From: Todiramphus chloris collaris
Lineage: Eukaryota > Chordata > Aves > Coraciiformes > Alcedinidae
Length of the DNA: 64,000 nt
Reading direction: 5' to 3'
Assembly: GCA_025345505.1 (NCBI GenBank)
Contig: JANVCC010000040.1
Location: 12,740,023-12,804,022 of the forward strand
Position 1 is the first letter of the stretch. Each line of letters opens with the position of its first letter. The notes under the pieces were generated by a model. That model was given only the letters and a program-made list of their open reading frames with translations. It was not told the origin of the DNA and did not search any database. The position numbers were made by a program, and so were the translations under genes. Positions 26,794 through 36,500 of the stretch are shown in pieces.

Positions 26794-29700
26794 GAAATAA
26801 ACCCAGAAAGGGAAAAAAAAAATAGAACTAAGTCAAGCATGGTACTGATGTAATTTTTACAATTTTTAGTAATTTGTTTCAGTTCTTCAGTTTTCAATGA
26901 ATTTACAAGTGTTCAAAGAAGAGCTTGATGTCATGATTACAATCTCACACAAACTCCACTAAGGATTAGTCATTATTACTAGACAATATAATGGTAAAAA
27001 CAGACTTATTTTAGTAATACTTGTTTTACAGTCTTCAGTTTGTCTATCATCACAGCGCTTACCTGTGCCTTATGAAAAACTTTGGCTATTTGGCTAATTT
27101 TAAACTTATAAGGTTTTAAATTTGCCTGCAGATAATGAAGGTCTGATTACAAAGAGTCTGAAAGTAGGACAGAACCAAGAAATGGAATAAACTCGCTAGG
27201 AACTGACTGAGGATGGTTAAACTTAAAATTATATTGTCTGCATGTTATGCCATCTCATTTTAAAACTATCACACAAGAGTACTATTTGTCCTTAGCTGCA
27301 CAACACATTGCTCAAATTATTACAGAAAATTCACATTACTGGTAGGTTCATGAAGTTCCTCAATAAATCAACATCTGCCATTCACCAACTGATGCTGATA
27401 GTCTTGCTGTGAATTTGGCAGCAGGAACAATCACTAGTATATTGTAGATAGTTCTCATAACTGCAGTATGCAACATTGCCGGGAAAAAATACGTCTTTAG
27501 GGGTAGTATAAATAGTGTACATCAAATGAACTGCAGTATTTCTGCTTCCAGTTTACACACTAAACATGACTAATTTCTGTTTGTGTTTGCACAGAGCTAT
27601 TACAGTACATAGCAATCATCTCTGGTTAACTTGAATCTGTGTAGCTGAATCACAAACTCTTGTTTTGAGGATGGACTTTTATTAGACCACACAGACCCTC
27701 CTAATAACGTTTCCAGATAGAACCTTTTTCCTGTTTTTGCCTTATGAAGGCTGCACCATCAGTTCTGTACTGTGGGTACAAGTATTTGAGGTAATGCACA
27801 CATTTAGGAGGAGAGGTGAGAAAGATTGAGCAGTACCTTAAATATTGACTCGTGTGTCACAGGATGTTCCAGTATCACATGACAGCCAGAATTATTAACT
27901 AATTAAGGGCTATGTAATTGATGGGCAATTGAAAGATATCACTTAGGAGTCTACAGTGATGTTTTACTTTGATATCATTTTTCATGTATGAGTCGGACAG
28001 AAATAATGCTTGATGGCAATATTTTAATAGATACAGAGATTACATTGTCTGATATTAATGCATATTTCTCTATCAACACCTAGAAACAGGTGCTGTTTGC
28101 CCTTATCAGCTGCAAGAAAAGTCACACCAAAGCATAACAGTATGACCAGATTATAAGATGAAGTATCACATTAATGCAAATGGTTAACTAAGGAGAGGAA
28201 AGCTCATGATAACAAATGGTGGAAAACTTCAGTGACTTACTATGTTTGAATGTACTGTATAAAGCTAAAGGCCAAACTTCCTTTAGCCATGCCTCGAGAT
28301 TCACTCCTTCAGAAGCAGGGTAAAAATTACAAAATATAATACCAATGATATCGACTAGTTTAAGAAAAAAAAAAAAAAGGTGGGATAAGCTGATTTCTTG
28401 TAAGTTATGTGCATATTTACACAAATAAATAAAATACTGAAGCAAAAAAAAAAGTGACCTTAATGAAAAAAGATTAAAACTTAAGAACAGATATAGCATT
28501 ATATTTGTTAATTCAACTACAATAGGTAAATAATGACAGATTACACAAGCCTTTTAACATTAAGGATGGCACCACTTCTGACCTGGAAGGACATGTACAC
28601 GTTTCTATCCCGAAATTACATAGCAATCCATTATTTAAACTGGTTTAGAGGAAAAAAACCCCAACAAAACATAACAACGCAAAAAAACCTACACACAAAA
28701 AACAAACAAACCCACCATAATTGGAGAGCATGAGAATGTAAAAACACAGGGGGAGAGAAATGATTTCAAAGGAAAGTCTTACAATAAAATAAGAAAATGA
28801 AAAAAATAAAAAAGGTGTCCTGATGAACCTTTCAGAAACCATGTTTCCCTGTTTTCCTTCCCTGCAGCCTACCCTTGATTGAATTCCTTATTTAGCAGCA
28901 TAACTATGGAGTAAACTTGAATATTTTACAACTTTGTTCTTCAGAACTGACTTAATACATATTCGGGATAATAGCTACAGCTCTTGTCGAGTAGAGTGTG
29001 CAGAGTACTGTCCACTGACCAAGAAAGGGAAATCTTGAGAAATTCATTTGCTTGGTTTCCAGCCTGTAGCATGCTTTGATTCAGATTTCTACAGAGAGTA
29101 AAGCTATATAATCTAGTGTTATTCTTTAGAAGTATTAAAGCATAAAAATCACCAGGTATTGTGAGCTGCAAGACAAACTAAATAAGAGATAAAATGGACC
29201 TTAATCTAAATATAACTTATTTTTACTTGTAGTATAACTTTATCTCTTTAAAGAGACTATATTCAGATTGGTGATGATTTAAGGAAAGAATTAAACAGAA
29301 CACCTAGCGCAGTTGGCACCTACTTCGAACAGCTATCAACAATAGAAGAAAAAAGTGCTAGTATATGCTTTTTAAATATAATATAAAAGCACTGGAATCA
29401 TTCTAATGTCAAGATGAGAGCTTTAAACTGTACTTTTGCAGATAGAGAGATTAAATCATCAACTTCTCTCACTGGATTACAAGTATTCTTTTGCTCTGTT
29501 TACATGAAAGGAAGAAAGGGAGAATATACAAAGCAGAAAGAAAGGGGAGCTTCCATAGGGAAAGGTTGGTGTTCCTCAGCACTTCACCTGGTGCAGAAAA
29601 GGCGTTTGGAATGAAAAGACAAAGTTAGTAAGAAAGAACACATTGCACTAGTCACTGGTAATACACATTGATGAATGGAGATTGAAAGATGAGCTTGTAT

Positions 29701-30320
29701 TTCTAATAGATCTTTAACAGTGCATAACAGCATGATTACTGAAACAGAAATCTCCATTTGCCTCAGGAAATAACCTAATTGTCATAAAAAGGCAAATCTT
29801 CCGTCACCTTTTTGTAGGAAACTCAAGGTCCACACTGTTCACCCACACAACTGTTCTGTAAAACAAGTGTAATAGTCTTGCCATCCTTTGACATCTGTCA
29901 TCTTTCCCACACTGAGAAGACCTTACTAAAGAGGCTCAGCTCTCCTCAGAATGACCAGAGGGCTAATCTGAATGCCACCAGGCAAAGGAACAGTCATCTG
30001 CTCTCTGTGCTGCTGACATTCACACAGATCATGAGCACTAGGAAAGCAAAGGGGATGTTTTAAAGATGCAGATTCTAAACCCAAGCATCAATAAGAATTT
30101 TAAGGCGTCTCTGCAATCTTAATCTGGCAATATTGTAAAAAAAAGCTAGAAACACAGTCTAGCCATTTCATCCAATGAAAAAGGAAAAAAAAGGAAAAAA
30201 TGGCTTAGTAAGAGCTGCTTAGTAATCCACAGATATAAGGAAGAATCCTCTGGCTATCTGACACCACAATCTTAATGATTTGTATGGGTTTATTTAATCA
30301 GTCTTTTTTAATTCTCACCA

Positions 30321-30343
30321 CCCCCCCCCCCCCCCCCCCGGGG
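30321..30343. repeat. C19-G4 homopolymer block
   Basis: Nineteen consecutive C followed immediately by four G. C homopolymers of this length are rare in vertebrate DNA. The minus strand carries G19 and could form a quadruplex, and the plus strand an i-motif. The length may be inexact because such runs are error-prone in sequencing. Confidence 0.85.
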
Positions 30344-30691
30344 ATTTAAAACAAGCATATCTCCAGAGAAGAAATAATTCTCTGCAGAACAATATTGTTA
30401 ATCACTTTGTTTAGCAGTGAATACTGAACAAACCATCCTGAAAAACAAAAAATCAACCATCTGCTTTCTTCACTCTTGGTCTGAAACAAGGGTGAAAATG
30501 CAATACAAACTGCATAGCTCAGCTGTAACCAATGGTTCTGGAAACACAAACACATTCCAAGTAAATGATCTTGTCTTGTAAGAAACCAAAAGCATGTAAA
30601 GCAAACGTGTTTTTCTATGTTTATTCCCCTTTCTGATTTCCCCTCATTCTTCTTCTCTGAACTCTTTGTCCCTGTTCCCTCAAGACACACC

Positions 30692-30769
30692 TCATTCAAG
30701 CTCCTGCTCCTCTCGGCTTCTCTCCTTGTCTGCATCTGAATTAATCTGTTCCACCAGTTTTCTATTCTC
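30692..30769 (-). CDS. Candidate terminal exon, coiled-coil-like
   Basis: The minus strand has a strong splice acceptor (pyrimidine-rich run ending GGTGTTTCAG) at 30770-30772. It is followed in phase 0 by 25 codons beginning ENRKLVEQINSDADKERS and then a TGA at 30692-30694. The peptide is highly charged and has spaced hydrophobic residues, as at the end of a coiled coil. An AATAAA lies on the minus strand at about 30620-30625, about 70 bases past the stop. I do not recognise a protein. Upstream exons, if any, were not found. A 154-codon frame overlaps it in another phase, so which frame is real, if either, is unclear. Confidence 0.2.
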   Translation of the reverse strand, partial: ENRKLVEQINSDADKERSREEQELE

Positions 30770-30810
30770 CTGAAACACCAGGTGGATGAAATAAAAGCTG
30801 AAGGAGACAT

Positions 30811-32697
30811 TTTTCATTAGTTGTAATGCCCGGACACAGAAGCCTTGAATAGTCATGTGCTGCAAGAAGAGTCACAACTGTATGAATGTGTAATTTGCAA
30901 ATAGAAACCAACAAAAACCACACAGAGACACAATCCCCCACTTAGTAAGTTTGGCCTCTCTGAATTCTCCAATTCTGGTTCTTATCTAAACTGTGTCTTA
31001 AAGGTAATCTTAAGTTATGGCTTTTCTGTATACCTAGAGACGAACCAATGTCCCTAGTGCTAGACTCCTAGATGGATAAAACAATGCGATTCATAGGGTT
31101 TTCACATATCTTCCAAGAAGCAAAAGAGGTAGTTACTTCACAGTAGGACAAAGTGGTTCCATTATCATTTCCATTCGTATGATACAGTAGCTGCTATTTA
31201 TAGTCACCACCACTTTGCAACTTTGTAAGTAGCTACCAATTCTGTGTTAAATGGGAAGTGGAGATAATCTTCCATTCTAAACAAATTTTATTTATTTCAA
31301 GAATATTGCATCATCATAGATGACATTTCTCTACATAAGCAGAGAGCCTCAGAAATACCTGTTCTAATTCTAAATTCATATTGCACCAATTAAAGGACTT
31401 TGTCTGCCATTTTCACCTGTGGAAGGAAGGTGGCGAACACTTTCAAATCTTTGTGGTTTTTTAGGCACTGAAAGGTATGCGAATTTTGGCATGCATCACG
31501 TTACTCATTTCTGCAAGTCTGAAAGACTTTACTACACATTTGCAGTACTTAGCAACCCAGGTTCTAGAAATTCACATCAGTGCAGAGAGAAGCTGGATAT
31601 GAAAACCATGCTTCCTTCCCGGCTTTTACAAGACATACTTTGTCTTCCACTGAACAGTATGAAAAGAACAAAGTCTGCACCAAATACATGCATTCAGCCA
31701 GCAGCAGACACCAGGCGATACCAAGTCCCCCCTGATGATCAAACCTCCTTACAAGAAACAGTGTGAATTAGTTCTAACACTCCTATATCCACTGGCTAAG
31801 TTTTACTTATCTTTCAAATGTTGCAGGAAGAGCTTTGAAGTTACCACAATAATGGTTTTCTACTGGAAAATATCTGGTTCAGCTAATGTGCAGTTCTATG
31901 GAAGTTAGTATTTCGATAGACTGATTAAAGTTTCTTTACTTTCAGACACTTCATTTTAAACAATGCATCCTGTATATACAGAGGCAGAGACTGCATAAAA
32001 GGTCTGACAGGGTTTCCATCCCCTCCCCCTCCTTGTTTTAATGTCATTCTGGTACTGTTTACTACGGTTGTGTCCAGATGGTACACTAAACTGTACCTTC
32101 TGGCACAACACAAAACTCCATCCTTATTTTTCACCAAGGTACTGTATAAGTGAGAAATCTATACCTACTTTTGTGAACAAACGTTTTACAACCAAAACTC
32201 TTGACTTACGACACCACTGAACTAAGGTTTAGTTAATTAAATTCTAAGAATCAATCATTCATTACATGTATGAAAATCTACCACTGCAATGTACTGTTGG
32301 AAATACCAGCTTGCAACCAAAACATCACTGATTGAATTTCCTACTGCATTTAGTTTATCACACCAACTCCTAATTACAAATTAAAGCACTTCCATTATGA
32401 ACAAGTACCCTAGAAATCAACAGAAGTCTATTGATGTCCACAGAGTCAAAACGTATCTATCAGTTATCCTGTCTCTTTGGGAAGAATGATGATCCACAGG
32501 TTAACACACTATTAAAACATCACTAAGTCTTGAGTTCAGTTTCTTTCTGTACCACAGATTTCAGACAAAACTTGGACAAATCAGAAATCATTATTTTATT
32601 TTGGAGAATTTATTTTATCAAAGAATTAGGGCACTTCATGATGATGTTTGATGCAAAACTCAAATGAACACAAATTAACTTTCTGCACAAAATTCAG
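30811..32697. other. Unique DNA, nothing recognised
   Basis: No gene, repeat or regulatory site can be supported. A 115-codon plus-strand frame (31419-31766) has no recognisable domain and no convincing splice signals. Confidence 0.5.
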
Positions 32698-33048
32698 ACT
32701 CCTGGTCTTCACTTGTACCACCAAGGTGCTGGAGAATGAGCATCTCTTGGGTTTCACCCATCAACCTACACAGCACAGAGTGGTCTGGTGCCTGTTCAGT
32801 ACTCCACTACAGTCAAAAACACCTTCATGCATGCAGCAGTGTCTGTTGCGTGAAAAGGTAAGTAATTTGGCAGAAAATAAGCCCCCTTGTGTTCCAGGTG
32901 GCCCTCAGATATCAGAGGGGCTGGGGGTGGCTGGGCTCAGACTCCAAGTGATGTCCAATTTGGCACTCTTAGTCCAGTCGCGTTCAGTCTGGCTGAACTA
33001 TCATGGTTTGGGTTCACTAACAGGGCACTGTCAGTTTGGGTACTATTA

Positions 33049-33358
33049 GTCCGGTCATGTTCAGTGTATCTGAACCACCAGGGCTCGGATCCCAGTCCGG
33101 TCGCATTCACTATCTGGATCACCACGGCTCGGATCCCAGTCCAGTCTTATTCAGTATCTGAACCACCACGACTCGTATCCCAGTCTGGTCACGTTCAGTA
33201 TCTGAACCACCATGGCTTGGAACCCAGTCCAGTCACGTTCAGTATCTGAACCACCACGGTTCGGGTCCCAGTCCGGTCACGTTCAGTATCTGAACCACCA
33301 TGGCTCGGGTCCCAGTCTGGTCACATTCAGTATCTGAACCACCATGGCTCCAGATTTA
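33049..33358. repeat. 44-bp minisatellite, seven units, in LTR U5
   Basis: Seven head-to-tail units. The first is 46 bases (33049-33094) and the next six are exactly 44 bases, starting at 33095, 33139, 33183, 33227, 33271 and 33315. Each unit begins GTCCGGTCACGTTCAG and ends GGGTCCCA, with scattered substitutions. One or two degenerate copies precede it (about 32970-33048). Most units contain the perfect inverted repeat GTTCAG-TAT-CTGAAC. The array sits after the polyadenylation signal of the LTR, so it would be part of the 5' untranslated leader of the element's RNA. A long plus-strand frame across it is an artefact of the repeat. Confidence 0.95.
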
Positions 33359-33471
33359 CTACTAGCCCCCTGCACCTCCTGCCCAGCCACGCTCCATGGT
33401 ACCATGGGGCCAGTAAAGATCTGACAGTGCCGATGAGAGAATCACTGTGACTGGCTGCATGGAAGGTGCAG

Positions 33472-33477
33472 TTTATT
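33472..33477 (-). terminator. LTR polyadenylation signal AATAAA
   Basis: AATAAA on the minus strand, within CTCAATAAACTGCACC. It lies about 70 bases downstream of the TATA region, at the expected place for the R/U5 region of an LTR. Confidence 0.7.
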
Positions 33478-33538
33478 GAGAGCAACAGGAATACAAGTTC
33501 TTTTACATTGCCGGTGATAAATACACTGTCTACAAAAG

Positions 33539-33549
33539 TATATATATAT
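33539..33549 (-). promoter_or_regulatory. LTR TATA region
   Basis: An alternating TATATATATA run inside the LTR, upstream of the AATAAA on the same strand. It is placed as an LTR core promoter. The alternating sequence could also be a simple repeat, so the promoter role is inferred. Confidence 0.4.
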
Positions 33550-33725
33550 GGAGTATACAGCTGGGGTGAGTTAAAGAGCAGCTCTAAAAAGTTTCTAAGT
33601 TCAAGGTCTGGATCTCACCCAAAGGCATTCCTAAGGGGGGGAAGCGAGGTTCAGCCCGTCAACTGATCCCAGGAATGAGAGATGATGTCCGCCCTGACTT
33701 GTCCACGATGATGTCTTCCCTAACA

Positions 33726-34200
33726 TCCCCCCTCACCTAAACCATTTTTATAATAATTTTTACCTTTAGGGTGGAGCTTGAGTGACTCTCATCATAAATA
33801 CCTTTATTATGATTGGTGTACATTTCTCTCACTTCACTTTTGAAGATATCGCTAAAGAAAATTTACTGCACAAGCTCAGTGAGGGGTGGTGGCACTTTGG
33901 AGGGAGGTAGCCTCTGGGCTGGAGATGTGGTTTAGTATTATAGTGACATTATAATGGGCAAAGTTTGCACAAAGGACAGTACTTTGTCAAAAACTGACAG
34001 ACTGTTGGCCCAGGGTTGCAAACCCACAGCTTATCAGTTCTGTAGGAACAGCAAGTTCCCATTTCTCTTGCAACTTTGCAGGGCCTGGCCATGGAATCTT
34101 CACTCCACTCCATCCCCTGTGCCGCTTGCCAGCAGTTTTGGCTAGGGAACTGCTGTGACATGGACTCCTGGCATACCAGTTGCACTCTGACCTGACAGTT
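33726..34200 (-). mobile_element. 3' internal remnant of the LTR element
   Basis: The purine tract abutting the LTR (33726-33737) and the preceding few hundred bases look like the internal 3' end of the same element. This means the LTR is a 3' LTR and not a solo one. A minus-strand frame of 78 codons (33949-34185) lies inside. It has many Cys and Trp but no domain I can name, and no envelope-type features such as a hydrophobic fusion segment or membrane span are visible. No matching 5' LTR, gag or pol is present, so the element is truncated. The right edge is a guess. Confidence 0.45.
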
Positions 34201-34485
34201 TCTCTGCTGTTATACCTTTCCTATGTGTGAACAACGCTGCAACTTTAATATGATTTTAGTTTTTAAAATCATCCCCAGTCATCATGCCACAGTGTCCTAT
34301 AACAGCCAAGAAACTGGACACTACTCATGATAGCACTTGCTGAAAATGAAAAACAAATCTAAGTCTCTAGTACATACTCTGTTCTAACAGCACCTATGCT
34401 TTCAGTATGTAAATATTTTCCATTACTGAATTTGCACTGTATCGACCCATAACTAAATTCCTGCTAACACAAGTGTGCACATAGA
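34201..34485. other. Spacer between LTR element and CR1
   Basis: About 285 bases without recognised features. It may belong to either neighbour or be the original insertion site. Confidence 0.4.
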
Positions 34486-35465
34486 GAATCACTGGATCAT
34501 TCAGGTTGGGAAGCTCCTTGGGATCATCACGTCCAACCATGAACCCCACTCTACAAAGTTCACCCATGTTCCTGAGAACCACATCTAAACAACCCTTAAA
34601 CACATCCAGTGGTGATGACTCAACCCCCTTGCTGGGCAGGCTATTTCAGTGTCTGACTACCCTGTCTGTGGAAATTTTTTTCCTACTGTCCAGTCTAAAC
34701 CTCCCCTGTAGCAGCTTGAATCCATTCCCTCTTATAACTAATTACCTATGAGAAGAGAGCAGAACCAACCTCTCTACAATGTCCTTTCAGGTAGTCACAG
34801 AGAGTGATGAGGTCTCCCCTCAGCCTCCTCTTCCTCAAACTAAACAGACCCAGCTCCTTCAATCACTCTTCATATGATTTATTCTCCAGGCCCTTTACCA
34901 GCTTCATTGCCCTCCTCGGCACTTGCTCCCAAGTGCATCTAAGAAGATTTCCTCCAGAAGACATACAGTATCTTGGATAAATACACTGAACAGCACTGGC
35001 CCTAGAACTGAGCCCTGAAGAACACCACTGGTGACCAGCCACCAGCCACATGTAGCCACATTCACTACAACTCCCTGAGCCTTGCCTTTTAGCCAATTCT
35101 TCACCTAGCCTACAGTCAACCTGCTCATCCCACAGCTGGGCAACTTGTCCAAAAGGATGTCGTGAGGGAAAGCAAAAAGCCTTACTAAAATCCAGAAAAT
35201 CGACATCCGCTGCCTTCTCTTCATCCACTAGACAGGTGACCTTATCATAGAAGGGCATCACAGCAGTTAAACAGGTCCTTCTCTTTGTGAACCTATCGTG
35301 GCCATGCCTGACAATTGCATTATTCTTTGATGCCTTTCAACAGTACCCGCTATAATCTTCTCCATCATTTCTGCAGGAACTAAGGTTAGACTAACAGGTC
35401 TGTAGTTTCCTGGGTCTTCCCTGGCACTGTTCTTGTAAATTGGACTAACACCAGGTAGCTTATTT
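34486..35465 (-). mobile_element. CR1 LINE, 5'-truncated, about 1 kb
   Basis: On the plus strand it starts GAATCACTGGATCATTCAGG and goes on 'gatcatcacgtccaacca', the reverse complement of the CR1 3' end, so the element is on the minus strand. Further right it enters the end of the second open reading frame. Minus-strand frames at 34863-35261 and 34904-35104 preserve reverse-transcriptase-like blocks, including a DFSKAF word and GSVLGPVLFSVFI. They are in different frames with stops between them, so there are frameshifts. The text jumps from the 3' untranslated region to the coding end near 34930, which suggests an internal deletion of some hundred bases. It is dead and 5'-truncated near 35465. 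Confidence 0.9.
34904..35261 (-). pseudogene. CR1 reverse transcriptase remnant
   Basis: Decayed C-terminal part of the CR1 ORF2 polyprotein (endonuclease plus reverse transcriptase in intact copies). The DFSKAF block and the later QGSVLGPVLF block are both visible on the minus strand. They lie in different reading frames, and the catalytic YxDD block and everything C-terminal to it are not found. Intact CR1 ORF2 is several hundred codons longer. No activity is possible from this copy. Confidence 0.8.
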
Positions 35466-35609
35466 CTGTGAAACTAAAACCATATCCATGCCCCGCAGAA
35501 GACTGAAATATAAATAAAATATCTTTTTTAAAAGGGCTGCTAAGTCTTATGTAATTTATAGAGTGCCAGCTACATAGTAGTTATTTTACAAGAAAAGATA
35601 CGGTAGGAT

Positions 35610-35632
35610 AAAAAAAAAAAAAAAAAAAAAAA
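35610..35632. repeat. A23 homopolymer
   Basis: Twenty-three consecutive A. It lies about 150 bases right of the CR1, whose own 3' end is on the other side at 34486, so it is a separate feature. Confidence 0.9.
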
Positions 35633-36114
35633 GAATTTGCATACATTTCCTTAACAGTGGACCTTCCTTAACTCTGTTTGAAAGTTTCCAGTGTCTGATC
35701 CTCACTGAAAGGTTATATATGAAGAAAGAAGATAGACAGGCAGAGACAGACAGCTCGGCAGATAAACAGCTACTGGAGTCAACAAGTCAGATGAATATCT
35801 TTGTACAAAGCACACAAAGCACACAACTCAAGAAAGAAAATTAAGCCTGCACCCGATATGCCAGTTATTTCAAATTACCTCTTAGTGTTGTAAACTGCAA
35901 AATTCATCTGATTCAAACTCGTGGCAAAATGAGCACGATAAAGTTCACAGTCTGCATCGTGCTGTTCCAGAGCGATGAAAAACAGCCTTTAACACAATAA
36001 CCCACGTCCTTGCTACATCCAGTCATTTTACTGTACGCTCATAATTCACATGAATGATGCCATCAGTACTCAATCAGCACAATAAAAAGATTTGTCAAGT
36101 ATTTGTATTGTGTA

Positions 36115-36500
36115 GAAGCGAATGGGTCAGGAAGAAAGGGGACCAAAAGAAAATCGAAGAGAAAACATCAGAGAGAGGGAGTCTGCTGAAGAAGAAAGAA
36201 CACCAAAAGCTTCTATGGAAGTACAAGAAAACAATCAACACCAGATAGGATATCAAGCGGCCTAAGACAACTCAGCTTAGAAGCAATGCAGGAAAATTAC
36301 ATGCAGAAAACTGCAGAGGAACTGTCAGATTATGACCACAAAACAACAAGACTGGGAAGTGAGGTAGAAAGGGAGCCTGAAAAAGTGAGAAAGAGATAGA
36401 CTGAACTGAATGAATGAGCATCAGCATCTAGAAAACAAAGAAACAGAAAGTGAAAAATAAGATTATTAGTAGAAATTGAGATGGAAGTATGAATCATTTC
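36115..36500. repeat. Purine-rich strand-asymmetric region
   Basis: For nearly 400 bases the plus strand is dominated by A and G, with GAAAG, GAGAGAGG and AAGAAG words. This bias produces a lysine- and glutamate-rich plus-strand frame at 36054-36248 that is most simply explained by composition. Confidence 0.5.

Larger units (their letters stand above)
20441..30320. other. Gene-poor unique DNA with simple repeats
   Basis: No gene is supported. It contains an A/T-rich patch (21129-21187), an AT microsatellite (24007-24022), a CpG-richer island with a GT donor (25375-25464), a GGA-rich purine tract (26627-26654) and a CAAA repeat (26767-26793). Open frames of up to 103 codons have no recognisable features. 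Confidence 0.55.
32888..33725 (-). mobile_element. Endogenous retrovirus LTR, ERVL-like
   Basis: On the minus strand the unit starts TGTTAGGGAAGACATC at 33725 and ends at or near GGAACACA at 32888. It has an AT-rich TATA region (33539-33549), and an AATAAA at 33472-33477 about 70 bases further on. That spacing gives a short R region. The U5 part that follows is expanded by a tandem array (33049-33358). A purine tract, GGTGAGGGGGGA, lies immediately before the TGTTAG start, as a polypurine tract does before a 3' LTR. The layout and the wording of the U3 part match bird class III (ERVL-type) elements as far as I can recall. The class, and the left edge, are less sure than the LTR call itself. 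No 5-base target duplication could be confirmed. Confidence 0.75.

Noticed and set aside
30346..30810. 154-codon minus-strand frame
   Set aside because: There is no recognisable domain. The more protein-like reading in this place is in a different frame after a splice acceptor, and the 3' part is hydrophobic low-information sequence.
32887..33249. 120-codon plus-strand frame with an apparently repetitive protein
   Set aside because: It is a read-through of the 44-bp array inside the LTR. The unit length is not a multiple of three, so no regular protein repeat is encoded.
33049..33358. Regularly spaced repeats resembling a CRISPR array
   Set aside because: The units are contiguous, with no unique spacers, lie inside a retroviral-type LTR, and the genome is vertebrate.
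35610..35632. A23 run as the tail of a retroposon
   Set aside because: It is on the wrong side of the adjacent CR1, CR1 elements do not end in poly(A), and no SINE body is recognisable to its left.
36054..36248. Lys/Glu-rich 64-codon plus-strand frame resembling a basic nuclear protein
   Set aside because: The composition is explained by the purine-rich strand, and there is no splice or initiation support.
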